Source of the DNA: Psychrobacter sp. NG25
GTDB taxonomy: Bacteria; Pseudomonadota; Gammaproteobacteria; Pseudomonadales; Moraxellaceae
Direction: 5' to 3'
Assembly (NCBI RefSeq): GCF_015234355.1
Contig: NZ_JADGMV010000001.1
Location: forward strand, 496,001 to 560,000
DNA: 64,000 bases
Made by a program: the position numbers and the translations under genes. Below are positions 49,065 to 58,083 of this stretch, in pieces (positions within the stretch are counted from its first letter, which is position 1; the number at the start of each line of letters is the position of its first letter). Under the pieces are notes generated by a model. It did no database searches and was not told the DNA's origin. It saw nothing but the letters and a program-made list of their open reading frames with translations.

Positions 49065-49745
49065 ATGGGTAATCTGCAGAAATATTATTTAAAAACTGTT
49101 TTTGGTGTGACCATGATATATTTTGCGCCTGCTTGCTCTATTACATTGACTGCCATCAGACACTATGGCCGTTTTCTGCTGGCACTACCTTTTTGCGTCG
49201 TACTTATCAGCTGTGACAATGCTTCGTCTAATACTGATCAGGGTATGGTAAATGAAGTTATCCCTGTTGATGGCTCAGCGTCAGCTGACCTTACAAATAG
49301 CTTGTCAGACAATAGTGACGGGTTACAAGGCTCTGATAGTGAGCAAGATAACGCAGAAGGCCAATCGCTGATTGCTGCTGCGCAACCAAGTAATGAGTCT
49401 AACGCCTACCAAACACAGACGGATTCAAAGTCACATAGCAGCGCATTACAAGCGACGCTAATGGGTGATTATGGTGGTATGGTGCCTTGTTCGTCTTGTG
49501 ATAATATCGATGTCACACTGAACTTGTTTGCTGATGGCTCAGTACTCAAGACCAGTATTTACAATAGTCCTGAGACGCCACGTCCACCGCTTTTTGAGTC
49601 TGGCATCTATCGTCAAGACAATAATAAGATTACGATTGTCTACCAACAAAAACAGATTGAGACCTATAGTATTCAAGACAATCATCTTATATTGATGGAC
49701 GAAAATAAGAGTCCTAATAATGACTATACCTTGTCACGTAAATAA
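49065..49745 (+). CDS. NlpE-like lipoprotein
   Basis: The C-terminal 90 residues match the NlpE N-terminal domain: GDYGGMVPCSSCDNIDVTLNLFADG, with the CxxC near residues 145-148 that in E. coli senses copper and redox for the Cpx system. Upstream is a hydrophobic segment ending in a lipobox (VVLISC), then about 75 residues of Ser/Asp/Gln-rich spacer. The real start is uncertain: ATG at 49065, ATG at 49113, or a TTG closer to the lipobox. No strong ribosome site precedes any of them. An envelope-stress role is inferred. Confidence 0.82.
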   Translation: MGNLQKYYLKTVFGVTMIYFAPACSITLTAIRHYGRFLLALPFCVVLISCDNASSNTDQGMVNEVIPVDGSASADLTNSLSDNSDGLQGSDSEQDNAEGQSLIAAAQPSNESNAYQTQTDSKSHSSALQATLMGDYGGMVPCSSCDNIDVTLNLFADGSVLKTSIYNSPETPRPPLFESGIYRQDNNKITIVYQQKQIETYSIQDNHLILMDENKSPNNDYTLSRK

Positions 49746-49812
49746 GACAGTAGGCTGACCGTCAGATATCAACAAGTTCAAATAAATAAATACCTAAGCC
49801 AATACACCAAAC

Positions 49813-49838
49813 AACGCCTATTTTTAAGGCGTTTTTTA
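49813..49838 (+). terminator. Terminator after the NlpE-like gene
   Basis: AACGCC and GGCGTT form a short stem around a 9-base AT loop, followed by TTTTTATT. Confidence 0.75.
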
Positions 49839-50046
49839 TTGGTCATCTAATAGTGTTTACTTTACAATGAGTGGCTGTTTATCCTGTTAATACTTTGATG
49901 ACTGCTTGCTCATTCTGCAATAAAGGTCATTGGTACGGGTAATATGTAGGCGGGGTTCGACCTATAATAATCAGCTGTTTATTCTGCTGATATTACAAAT
50001 AATTTCACGTTTTCATTCTTTCAATTTACGCTCATACGGAACGTCT

Positions 50047-51516
50047 ATGCACATTCATATTCTTGGTATTTGTGGTACTTTTATGGGCTCGTTGGCCTTA
50101 CTAGCGCGAGAACTTGGGCACACCGTCACTGGCTCTGATGCCAACGTGTATCCGCCCATGTCCACCCAATTAGAAAATGCAGGCGTCACTATTGAAGCAG
50201 GCTATCTAATAGAACATTTGCAGCCAGCACCAGACTTGGTCGTCGTCGGCAACGCGATGAAGCGCGGCATGGACGTGATCGAATATATGTTGGACACCGG
50301 ACTACGCTATACGTCGGGGCCACAGTTTTTATCTGAGGAAGTGTTGCAATCGCGCCACGTGATAGCCGTAGCAGGCACTCATGGCAAGACCACGACAACT
50401 ACCATGCTCGCTTGGATATTGCACTATGCTGGTATCGATACTGGGTTTTTGATTGGCGGTGTACCATTAGTCGATACGACTGATGAGCGTCTACAGCGAG
50501 TCTTTGCGCACAGCAGTTATTTGGGTGCAAAAAAGGCTAGTGAGGATAGCTCAGATACTGGCTATTTTGTCATTGAAGCCGATGAGTATGACTCTGCATT
50601 TTTTGATAAGCGTTCAAAGTTTGTGCATTATCGCCCGCGTACTGCCATTTTAAATAACCTTGAATTTGATCATGCTGATATCTTCGCAGATCTCAACGCG
50701 ATTCAAACTCAGTTTCATCACATGGTACGTATGATTCCAAGCACTGGTAAAATCATCATGCCAGCAGCGACTGCCAGTTTAGAAGACACGTTGGCGAAAG
50801 GCGTTTGGACACCTGTTTGGCGTACATCAGTGGTTGATAAGAACGCAGCTGACAACCTTGTAAATGATAGCGACTGGCAAGCTGAGCTTATTAGCGAAGA
50901 TGGTAGCCAATTTAAAGTAAGATTCAGTGAAGACCTTGATTCTACCGCCACCGTCAATTGGGCAATGAGCGGCATCCATAATGTTAATAATGCATTAGTT
51001 GCGGTATCCGCAGCTTACAACGTTGGTGTCAGTGTTTCTACAGCTTGTGAAGCACTATCAGCCTTTGCTGGTATCAAGCGCCGTATGGAGCTGATCGGTG
51101 ATGTAAATGATATCTTGGTCTTCGATGATTTTGCCCATCATCCAACCGCTATTACCACGACGTTAGATGGTGCCAAAAAGAAACTGTCTGACAGACGTAT
51201 CTGGGCCATTATCGAACCACGTAGCAATACAATGAAAATGGGTATTCATCAAGACAGCCTAGCCGAATCAGCTGCACTCGCAGACCATACGTTGTGGTAT
51301 GAGCCTACAGGCCTTGAATGGGGCCTAAGAGAAGTCATCGAACGCGCTAATGCTGCAAATCCGAATATGGGCGACCAACAAGTATTGTCTAGTACTGACG
51401 CTATCATTGAACATATCAGCACGCATGCTCAAGCAGGTGATGCGATTGTCATCATGTCTAATGGCGGCTTTGAAGGGATTCATCAGCGTTTATTAACGGC
51501 TCTACGTAATAAATAA
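50047..51516 (+). CDS. mpl: UDP-N-acetylmuramate:L-alanyl-gamma-D-glutamyl-meso-diaminopimelate ligase
   Basis: Mpl recycles the murein tripeptide by joining it to UDP-MurNAc. The 489-aa Mur-ligase has the N-terminal Rossmann part (MHIHILGICGTFMGSLALLA), the ATP loop GTHGKTTTTTM near residue 110 and EADEYDSAFFDKRSKFVHYRPR. The C-terminal DDFAHHPTAI holds the DAP-specific region. The open frame runs 39 codons further upstream, but the ATG at 50047 gives the family start. Confidence 0.95.
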   Translation: MHIHILGICGTFMGSLALLARELGHTVTGSDANVYPPMSTQLENAGVTIEAGYLIEHLQPAPDLVVVGNAMKRGMDVIEYMLDTGLRYTSGPQFLSEEVLQSRHVIAVAGTHGKTTTTTMLAWILHYAGIDTGFLIGGVPLVDTTDERLQRVFAHSSYLGAKKASEDSSDTGYFVIEADEYDSAFFDKRSKFVHYRPRTAILNNLEFDHADIFADLNAIQTQFHHMVRMIPSTGKIIMPAATASLEDTLAKGVWTPVWRTSVVDKNAADNLVNDSDWQAELISEDGSQFKVRFSEDLDSTATVNWAMSGIHNVNNALVAVSAAYNVGVSVSTACEALSAFAGIKRRMELIGDVNDILVFDDFAHHPTAITTTLDGAKKKLSDRRIWAIIEPRSNTMKMGIHQDSLAESAALADHTLWYEPTGLEWGLREVIERANAANPNMGDQQVLSSTDAIIEHISTHAQAGDAIVIMSNGGFEGIHQRLLTALRNK

Positions 51517-51545
51517 CTGAGCTGGATAAATCTTATTAAAAATTA

Positions 51546-51582
51546 AAGCGTGGCATCGTTATCGACGAGCCACGTTTTTTTT
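51546..51582 (+). terminator. Terminator of mpl
   Basis: CGTGGC and GCCACG pair around a 14-base loop and are followed by eight T. Confidence 0.85.
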
Positions 51583-51802
51583 GGCTTTAATGAGCATCGA
51601 TCACGACCAACGTTTGCGACTTTACTACCTTTGTAACCTTTCATTTACTTATCCTATCTTCATATTAGCAAATCAATGGATTTCCTCACATAGCTCATAC
51701 ACTGGTAACATTTCGCGCTTACCTTTACTTTGATGGAGTGCTTACAATGTACCTATCAAAACGAGAAAATTACTATAAATGATAATAAGTTAGGAGAATA
51801 CT

Positions 51803-52057
51803 ATGGGTTTTATTTGGATGATTATTGTAGGATTGGTCGCAGGTTTATTGGCAAGAGCTATTAAGCCAGGCAGTGACCCTATGGGTTGGATAATGACTAT
51901 CGTATTGGGTATCGTCGGTGCTTTAGTTGGTGGTTTACTGGCTAACCTAGTAGGTATCAATGCTGATGGCGGTTTCACTGGTCTAATATTCTCAGTTATC
52001 GGTGCGATCATACTACTGTTTGCATATGAGATGATTACTAACAAACGCGGTGTATAA
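51803..52057 (+). CDS. GlsB/YeaQ/YmgE family stress-response membrane protein
   Basis: This 84-aa very hydrophobic protein has three helices and the family glycine pattern: GLVAGLLARAIKPGSDPMGWIMTI, GIVGALVGGLL and a final hydrophobic segment. In Lactobacillales and Enterobacteria the family is linked to general stress and envelope responses; the activity is unknown. TAGGAGA precedes the ATG. It is flanked by terminators, so it is its own transcription unit. Confidence 0.9.
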   Translation: MGFIWMIIVGLVAGLLARAIKPGSDPMGWIMTIVLGIVGALVGGLLANLVGINADGGFTGLIFSVIGAIILLFAYEMITNKRGV

Positions 52058-52100
52058 CCGATCGCATTATTGATTGTAATGCAGTAATAACGATATAAAG

Positions 52101-52135
52101 AAAAGGCCTTGCTGATTGCGAGGCCTTTTCGTTTG
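52101..52135 (+). terminator. Terminator of the GlsB-family gene
   Basis: AAAAGGCCT and AGGCCTTTT pair around an 11-base loop, followed by CGTTTG. The T-tract is interrupted but the stem is strong. Confidence 0.75.
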
Positions 52136-52275
52136 TCATACGATAAGCCCTCACCTTCGTTATTTGGTATTAGGAAGAGGTGATAGTTGCGGGAAAGTAT
52201 TGATAAACATTACTTTTGCCCCCATTTATCTTATAATATCAACCCTATTTTATCCTTATCATTGAGGTAAGCGTT

Positions 52276-52824
52276 ATGGCTTTACTCCCTATCTTAAATT
52301 ATCCAGATCCACGCCTGCGCACACTTGCCAAGCCTGTCAAAGAAGTAACTGCTGAAATAAAAACCTTAATCGCGGACATGATCGAAACGATGTATGACGC
52401 CCAAGGTATTGGTTTGGCTGCCAGCCAAGTGGATCGCCATATTCAACTTATCGTCATGGATTTATCAGAAGATAAAGATAGCCCTAGAGTTTTTATTAAC
52501 CCAAAGGTGACGCCACTGGTAGAAGAAAAACAGCCGTATGAAGAAGGTTGTTTGTCAGTTCCTGAGGTTTATGATAGCGTTGAACGTCCAAACAAAGTAC
52601 GTATTGAAGCCTTGGATGAGAATGGCGAAAAAATTGACGAAGAAGTAGAAGGCTTACTCGCGGTATGTATCCAACATGAGATGGATCACCTAAATGGCGT
52701 CATATTCGTCGATTATTTATCGCGTCTAAAACAGACTCGTGCTCGCGATAAAGTACGTAAAGTCGTCAAAATACGTGAAAAGCAAGGCGAACAAACTGCT
52801 GAGCCACAGCCTACCAACTCTTAA
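52276..52824 (+). CDS. def: Peptide deformylase
   Basis: Def removes the N-formyl group from new proteins. The 182-aa protein has the three deformylase motifs: [18 protein letters not shown] (metal Cys near residue 92) and QHEMDHLNG (metal His pair near 133/137, catalytic Glu between). Length is normal, with a polar C-terminal tail. GAGGTAAG precedes the ATG. It does not sit beside fmt here, as it does in many bacteria. Confidence 0.96.
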   Translation: MALLPILNYPDPRLRTLAKPVKEVTAEIKTLIADMIETMYDAQGIGLAASQVDRHIQLIVMDLSEDKDSPRVFINPKVTPLVEEKQPYEEGCLSVPEVYDSVERPNKVRIEALDENGEKIDEEVEGLLAVCIQHEMDHLNGVIFVDYLSRLKQTRARDKVRKVVKIREKQGEQTAEPQPTNS

Positions 52825-52831
52825 TGATTCA

Positions 52832-52879
52832 TCATATAAATTGATTGTCATATAAACTAGTTGTCACATCAGCTAAGTG
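52832..52879. repeat. 16-bp degenerate tandem repeat after def
   Basis: Three adjacent 16-bp units start at 52832, 52848 and 52864. The first two (TCATATAAATTGATTG and TCATATAAACTAGTTG) differ at 3 positions; the third is more diverged. They lie just after the def stop. No function is evident. Confidence 0.5.
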
Positions 52880-52958
52880 TTACTAATGGCTCGATGGCAA
52901 TATTATGATACTCGTTTTACCCTATAACATGTGCTGTCTATACTAAAGGTTCCCTACC

Positions 52959-54140
52959 ATGACCATGATCAAAATTGACCAATATTTTGACCCTGCCAAC
53001 TGGCAGAAATTCACCAAAGCTGCTGAAGGTTGTGAGACACCGTTTTTGATGGTGGACCTTAGCCGTATTAAGACCAAGTATCATGAGATGGTTGGGTTTT
53101 TTCCTAATGCTAAAATCCATTATGCCATGAAGGCCAGTCCTGCTGTTCAGGTCATCAATCTACTGGCTGAGCTGGGTTCAAACTTTGACTGTGCGTCAAT
53201 TTATGAGCTTGATCGTGTGCTCGATTGTGGTGTTGAGCCATCACGTATCTCTTATGGCAACACGATTAAAAAAGCGGATCATGTCAAATATGCTTTTGAA
53301 AAAGGCGTTGATCTATATGCGACTGACTCAGAAGCCGATTTAAAAAATATCGCGAAACATGCGCCTGGCTCTAAAATATTCGTTCGTATTTTGGTTCAAG
53401 GTTCAGAGACTGCTGAGTGGCCGCTATCACGTAAGTTTGGCTGTCACCCTAATATGGCGATTGAGCTATTGATTCAAGCCCGAGATTTAGGCTTGGTACC
53501 TTACGGTATCTCGTTCCATGTTGGCAGTCAGCAAAAAGACGTTGCCGCTTGGGATGATGCATTAGCCAAGGTCAAATATATGTTTGACTGGATGAAAAAC
53601 GAAGAAGACATCAAGCTACAAATGATTAATTTGGGCGGTGGTTTCCCAGCCAACTATATCAGCGAAGTAAACCCTATCAAAGTTTACGCGGAAGAGATTA
53701 CGCGTTATCTAACAGATGACTATAACGAAGAGGACATGCCTGAGATTATTCTTGAGCCAGGCCGTTCATTGGTTGGCGGTTCAGGCGTTCTAGTCAGCGA
53801 CATCGTTTTGATTTCTCGTAAATCTCATACCGATTTAACACGTTGGGTCTATACGGACGTGGGTCTATTCCAAGGCTTAATCGAAACCTTAGGGGAAGCC
53901 ATCAAATACCCTATCTATACGCCTAAGATGGAAACATCAACCAGCGAAGGTACTGTGGTATTGGCCGGTCCAACGTGTGACTCAACTGATATCATGTATG
54001 AAGAAGCGGGTTATCAATTACCAGAAGAGCTAGAGATTGGCGATAAAATCTATTGGCTAACCACCGGTGCTTATACCAATTCTTACTCATCAGTTGAATT
54101 CAATGGTTTCCCACCATTAGAAGTTATTTATATTGATTAG
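52959..54140 (+). CDS. Fold-III PLP-dependent ornithine/lysine-type decarboxylase
   Basis: This 393-aa alanine-racemase-fold decarboxylase is of the eukaryotic-ODC type. The PLP lysine is in YAMKASPAVQVI (about residue 56). Other family segments are FDCASIYELDRVL, FHVGSQ, NLGGGFPANY, EPGRSLVGGSG and the second-subunit Cys in GPTCDSTD. Members decarboxylate ornithine, lysine or diaminobutyrate-type substrates to polyamines. The specificity cannot be fixed by eye. It is followed by a strong bidirectional terminator. Confidence 0.9.
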   Translation: MTMIKIDQYFDPANWQKFTKAAEGCETPFLMVDLSRIKTKYHEMVGFFPNAKIHYAMKASPAVQVINLLAELGSNFDCASIYELDRVLDCGVEPSRISYGNTIKKADHVKYAFEKGVDLYATDSEADLKNIAKHAPGSKIFVRILVQGSETAEWPLSRKFGCHPNMAIELLIQARDLGLVPYGISFHVGSQQKDVAAWDDALAKVKYMFDWMKNEEDIKLQMINLGGGFPANYISEVNPIKVYAEEITRYLTDDYNEEDMPEIILEPGRSLVGGSGVLVSDIVLISRKSHTDLTRWVYTDVGLFQGLIETLGEAIKYPIYTPKMETSTSEGTVVLAGPTCDSTDIMYEEAGYQLPEELEIGDKIYWLTTGAYTNSYSSVEFNGFPPLEVIYID

Positions 54141-54165
54141 CTTTATATGTATAAATAGTCATCCA

Positions 54166-54207
54166 TAAAAAAGCGCGGTACTGTTCATTACAGTGCTGCG
54201 CTTTTTT
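54166..54207. terminator. Bidirectional terminator between decarboxylase and secretin-like gene
   Basis: AAAAAAGCGC and GCGCTTTTTT extend an inner stem (GTACTGT/ACAGTGC, imperfect). T-tracts are present on both strands. Confidence 0.85.
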
Positions 54208-54238
54208 GTGTTTGTTTAGCAGTGTCATTAATAACTGG

Positions 54239-55144
54239 CTACTGTACCAAGAGTGAAATAGGCACACTATTATTACTACTGGTTGCCTGATTACCGCCAT
54301 AGCTTGTACTTTGGTTTTGACTGTTTTGAGAAATTTCTCCGATAGTCACCCATTGTCCACGAGGCACGATAATCGTACTGTTCAGACTTTGACCTTGAAT
54401 AGCATTATTAACAGAACCGCTTCGATTATAAGGCGAATTGGATCGCACCAGTTTTTCTTCTACTTGAGACAGCTGTACTTCGACTTGGCCAGTAGGTAGC
54501 AGTCTTGGTGTTACTGCAATTCCCTGTGTCGTTGGTAGCAGTACTTGCTGCTGAATAATAATCTGTGGCTTTAGATTATAGTTATTTGCATAGCGATTGC
54601 TACTATAAGCCTGAGTTAGAGAGTAGAGCGTGCCAGTACTAATGCTCGCTGCACTGCCAGATAAGGTTTTTATTTGGTATGAATTACTGCCCTGCTGCTG
54701 ACTGTTACTTTGATTAATGATACCTGACCCTTGAATACCACGATTAGTAATAATAACCTGCCCTTGCTGGATACTACTCTGCGTGCTGCTATCATGGCCG
54801 ACGCGTACTGAGACGGTCAAGGCTTGCGGCTGACCATCAATCTGAGTCAATAGCTGTTGCACTGCCTGATAATTAGCCGCTGTAGTGTTCAGTACTAATT
54901 TGTCTTGATAAGTTGTGGCTGTACCGCCGTCACGGCTGCTGTTTAACTGCTGACGCACCGCAGGTAGTAATATTTCACCACCATAGGTATGAATAACATA
55001 GGTGTCATAAGTCGAAGCTTGAACAACGACAGGCAGAGCCACCAGACTGATTGCCAAGACTGTTTGACCTACGTAGCCAATATTTTTACTAGCAGTAATA
55101 GCACTGCTAAGCACCGTTATCAAGCTCCGTCTAAACGTATTCAT
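54239..55144 (-). CDS. Secretin-like protein lacking secretion partners
   Basis: This 301-aa protein has a long N-terminal signal region (hydrophobic residues about 26-43). A NolW/secretin-N-like domain follows (QDKLVLNTTAANYQAVQQLLTQID at about 80-103). A Gln/Ser-rich stretch comes next (about 115-175), then a segment resembling the core secretin fold (GIAVTPRLLPTGQVEVQLSQVE, and IIVPRGQWVTIGEIS). It is much shorter than PilQ or GspD, and no type II or IV secretion gene adjoins it. The function is unknown. AGGAGCC precedes the ATG. It is read after dapB on the same strand. Confidence 0.75.
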   Translation of the reverse strand: MNTFRRSLITVLSSAITASKNIGYVGQTVLAISLVALPVVVQASTYDTYVIHTYGGEILLPAVRQQLNSSRDGGTATTYQDKLVLNTTAANYQAVQQLLTQIDGQPQALTVSVRVGHDSSTQSSIQQGQVIITNRGIQGSGIINQSNSQQQGSNSYQIKTLSGSAASISTGTLYSLTQAYSSNRYANNYNLKPQIIIQQQVLLPTTQGIAVTPRLLPTGQVEVQLSQVEEKLVRSNSPYNRSGSVNNAIQGQSLNSTIIVPRGQWVTIGEISQNSQNQSTSYGGNQATSSNNSVPISLLVQ

Positions 55145-55189
55145 TTTTGGCTCCTAGCAGCGACTTATCATTTATTAAGATTTAGAGCA

Positions 55190-55207
55190 GTTGAAGACAC
55201 GCCTTAG
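55190..55207. repeat. Solo end of a family A element overlapping the dapB stop
   Basis: TTGAAGACACGCC followed by TTAG equals one terminal inverted repeat of the family A elements plus a YTAR-type target. The other end is not seen within 200 bp, so this is probably a remnant. The dapB stop codon lies in the TTAG. Confidence 0.5.
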
Positions 55208-56034
55208 TCATTTAAGCCCAATACATCTTGCATATTATACTGCCCTACTTCTTGCTGAATAATCCAAGTCGCAGCACGTACTGCACCAGCGGCAAAAGTC
55301 ATGCGCGCGCGGGCACGATGCGTAATCTCGACTACTTCACCGTCAGCGATGAACATCACGGTATGATCGCCGATGATTTCACCACCACGAATCGCATGGA
55401 TACCAATCGTACCTGCTTCGCGTTCGCCCGTTTGTCCTTCTCGGCCATAAACAGCGACGTCTTTTAGGTTCTGTCCACGAGCTTCTGCCACAGCTTCTGC
55501 CATCATATAAGCGGTACCTGATGGCGCATCGATTTTGTGCTTATGATGTGCTTCGATGACTTCTACATCTGCATCATTGCCAAAGGCTTTTGCTGCCATC
55601 CCTAGTAGCTTCAATGACAGATTCACGCCCGTCGAATAGTTACCTGCATAAACAATCGCAATTTGCTCACTCGCTTTTGCCAATACTTGCTCTTGCTGCT
55701 CATTGAATCCTGTCGTACCGATGACCATCGCAACATTATGCTCAGCACAAATTTGCATATTTTTTTCAGTCGCATCAGGTAAGCTAAAATCAATTAGTAC
55801 ATCGATGTCATCTACGACTGCTTTTAGATCATCGACAATCTGCACATCTAAGCGCCCGATAGCAGCAACTTCACCCGCATCAGCACCTACTAGGCTCGAT
55901 CCTTGACGTTCAATCGCTGCGCTCAATGTCGTTTGTGTATTGTCTTTTACCGCTTCGATAAGCATACGGCCCATACGACCACCCGCTCCAATGACACCGA
56001 CTTTGATGGCTTGTTCTTTTACTTGTTGACTCAT
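55204..56034 (-). CDS. dapB: 4-hydroxy-tetrahydrodipicolinate reductase
   Basis: DapB makes tetrahydrodipicolinate for lysine and diaminopimelate. The 276-aa protein has the NAD(P) motif GVIGAGGRMGRMLIEAV, LIDFSLPDATEKN, VIGTTGFNEQQ and the catalytic EAHHKHKIDAPSGTA. Length is normal. It lies downstream of dnaJ, with a terminator between. It is followed by the secretin-like gene after 59 bases. Confidence 0.96.
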   Translation of the reverse strand: MSQQVKEQAIKVGVIGAGGRMGRMLIEAVKDNTQTTLSAAIERQGSSLVGADAGEVAAIGRLDVQIVDDLKAVVDDIDVLIDFSLPDATEKNMQICAEHNVAMVIGTTGFNEQQEQVLAKASEQIAIVYAGNYSTGVNLSLKLLGMAAKAFGNDADVEVIEAHHKHKIDAPSGTAYMMAEAVAEARGQNLKDVAVYGREGQTGEREAGTIGIHAIRGGEIIGDHTVMFIADGEVVEITHRARARMTFAAGAVRAATWIIQQEVGQYNMQDVLGLND

Positions 56035-56136
56035 ATCTTTGTCCTAAATGCTTTGTTTTTAGTAAAGGCGTTTTAAAATACTATTTATCGTAAGTTTAGC
56101 AAATATCCCCACTTGAGTGGCTTTTTATACACTCAG

Positions 56137-56173
56137 CAAAAAGCCCAACAGTTTCACGTGAAACTATTGGGCT
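56137..56173 (-). terminator. Terminator of dnaJ with a parS-like palindrome in its stem
   Basis: AGCCCAATAGTTTCAC pairs with GTGAAACTGTTGGGCT (one mismatch) with almost no loop, followed by five T on the minus strand. The palindromic centre is also a parS-like site. Confidence 0.75.
56150..56165. promoter_or_regulatory. parS-like ParB-binding sequence (site 2)
   Basis: The inner 14 bases GTTTCACGTGAAAC match the parS core exactly; the outer bases are A and T (14/16 to consensus). It lies in the dnaJ-dapB gap, within the terminator stem. Confidence 0.65.
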
Positions 56174-56207
56174 CAAAACAATGACGTTTTTCAGTTAAGC
56201 AAAGCTA

Positions 56208-57344
56208 TCAGTCAAATAGCTCGCCAATCTTTTTGAAGAATGACTTTTTATGTGGTGACTGTTGATGCTTACTATCACCATCTAATGTATCTTGGAATTC
56301 ACGTAACAAGTCTTTTTGCTCACGCGTTAGATTGACTGGCGTCTCGATGACAACACGACAAATCAAATCGCCTTTCATGGTCGTACGAACTGGTGTCACG
56401 CCTTTACCACGTACACGTAGCAACTTACCACTTTGCGTGCCTTCAGCAACCTTGATTTTTACTTTACCATCTAACGTTGGGATTTCAACTTCTTTACCCA
56501 ATGCCGCATCAGTGATACTCACTGGCACATCCATATAGAGATCAGCGCCTTGACGCGTGAAGACGTTGTGCTGTTTAACACGTACTTCGACGTATAGGTC
56601 GCCATTTTGGACACCAGCACCGCCCGCTTCACCTTCACCTGCGAGACGAACGCGATCACCATCATCGACACCCGCTGGAATAGACACTTCGAGCGTACGT
56701 GATTTGTCTTTGACACCATTACCATGACAGTCAGAGCATGGATTTTTGATTTGCTTACCAGTACCGCCACAATGTGGGCAGGCTTGCTGAACAGCAAAGA
56801 AACCCTGCTGCATACGGACTTGGCCTTGGCCATGACACGTCTGACAAGTCACAACGTCAGAGGCGTTTTTTGCGCCTTTACCATCACAAGTGTCGCAAGG
56901 TGCAGGTGCTGTAAAGCTGATTTCTTTTTTGCAGCCACGTACCGCTTCTTCTAACGTAAGCTCAATGACATAACGCAAATCAGAACCACGACGTGAACGT
57001 CCGCCACCGCCGCCACCACGCTGCTGACCGAAGATATCGCCGAAGTTGCCGAAGATATCGCCGAAGATATCTTGGAAATTACCGCCACCACCGCCAAAGC
57101 CACCGCCGCCCATGCCGTTTTCAAACGCTGAATGACCCATGCGATCATAGGCTGAGCGTTTTTCTTCGCTGCTCAGTACTTCATAAGCCATTGATGCTTC
57201 TTTGAACTTATCTTCAGCATCAGGGTCATCAGAGTTACGGTCTGGATGGTATTTCATGGCCAGCTTGCGGTAAGCTCGCTTAATTTCCTTGCTATCAGCG
57301 GTCTTACTGACACCTAATATTTCATAAAAATCGCGCTTACTCAT
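56208..57344 (-). CDS. dnaJ: Chaperone protein DnaJ
   Basis: DnaJ is the class A J-protein partner of DnaK. The 378-aa protein has the J-domain with HPD (RDFYEILGV to DRMGHSAF), and a Gly/Phe region with four repeats near [13 protein letters not shown]. Four zinc-binding CxxCxGxG-type motifs follow ([32 protein letters not shown]), then the C-terminal substrate domains. The ATG at 57344 ([10 protein letters not shown]) has AGGAGA upstream; the longer open frame is not used. dnaK is not in the window. Confidence 0.97.
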   Translation of the reverse strand: MSKRDFYEILGVSKTADSKEIKRAYRKLAMKYHPDRNSDDPDAEDKFKEASMAYEVLSSEEKRSAYDRMGHSAFENGMGGGGFGGGGGNFQDIFGDIFGNFGDIFGQQRGGGGGGRSRRGSDLRYVIELTLEEAVRGCKKEISFTAPAPCDTCDGKGAKNASDVVTCQTCHGQGQVRMQQGFFAVQQACPHCGGTGKQIKNPCSDCHGNGVKDKSRTLEVSIPAGVDDGDRVRLAGEGEAGGAGVQNGDLYVEVRVKQHNVFTRQGADLYMDVPVSITDAALGKEVEIPTLDGKVKIKVAEGTQSGKLLRVRGKGVTPVRTTMKGDLICRVVIETPVNLTREQKDLLREFQDTLDGDSKHQQSPHKKSFFKKIGELFD

Positions 57345-57730
57345 GGGCTCTCCTATCGTCTTTACAGTCCACCGGCCGGTCGATTCATTAACCTTTATCA
57401 ATCATTATATTATTGCTACTCGTTTTCTCACTTAAAGGTTTCACATGAAACACAATGAACAGTAAAGAAAAAGAGATGATAATGTTAAGAATCTTACAAG
57501 CGAATACGGCGGGATGCTGCTTAGCCAAATCAATTATTAAAAGTTTGCGCTATTTATGGAGATGGCATAATGATTTATCAAGCTCTCAGCGATGGAAAGT
57601 ATCGTTTAAGAGTATTTCGTCACTACAAAAAGGTTTTATTAAGGAACGAACAAAGGTTTTCATACCTTAATACAATTAAGCCGTGCTAGTATTTATCGCC
57701 AAGTTTATAGCCATTTATCTTAAAATTATT
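57345..57730. other. dnaJ upstream region
   Basis: This AT-rich stretch should hold the dnaJ promoter. It contains a parS-like site at 57437. A 71-codon plus-strand frame here (57455-57670) has poor composition and is not called. Confidence 0.5.
57437..57452. promoter_or_regulatory. parS-like ParB-binding sequence (site 3)
   Basis: GGTTTCACATGAAACA matches the consensus TGTTTCACGTGAAACA at 14 of 16 positions, with a change at the outer left base and one at the central CG. It lies about 95 bases upstream of the dnaJ ATG. It is weaker than the other sites. Confidence 0.5.
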
Positions 57731-58057
57731 AGGGTCTGTTGAACATTCAAATATTAGGGCTGCTGATTGCTAAAATTGCATCAAACTAGGCGCAAGCCGA
57801 CGATAATGTCGAGACCTTAGCTAGGTTTGCAACAACGTTTGGGGGGATTTTAGCATCAGCCTTGAGAACGGATCGAGCAAAGCACTGCTTTGCCCGTTCG
57901 CAAGGCAAGAGCTGTGCTCGAGTGGAGGGCAGTACTATTTTTTGCCAATATATGGCGAAATTGTTTCACCTAGAATGACTAGGCATCAAAAATTTCACTG
58001 CCTATTGTCTAAAAAATAGTGACTGCCAGCACCACATTTGAATGTTCAACAGACCCT
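57731..58057. mobile_element. MITE-like element, family C (327 bp)
   Basis: The element has perfect 22-bp terminal inverted repeats (AGGGTCTGTTGAACATTCAAAT and its complement). It has internal short palindromes such as CAAAGCACTGCTTTG and no coding frame. TA flanks each end if the outermost A/T is counted as target. It lies just upstream of the DUF2939 gene. Confidence 0.85.
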
Positions 58058-58083
58058 AAGTTTGCGACAAGGTATCGTTTTTT

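Noticed and set aside
49945..49975. Sequence resembling a tRNA T-arm (GGGGTTCGACC) upstream of mpl
   Set aside because: No acceptor, anticodon or D arm can be drawn around it; it is probably chance.
57455..57670. 71-codon plus-strand frame upstream of dnaJ
   Set aside because: The product has no family features. It overlaps the region expected to hold the dnaJ promoter.
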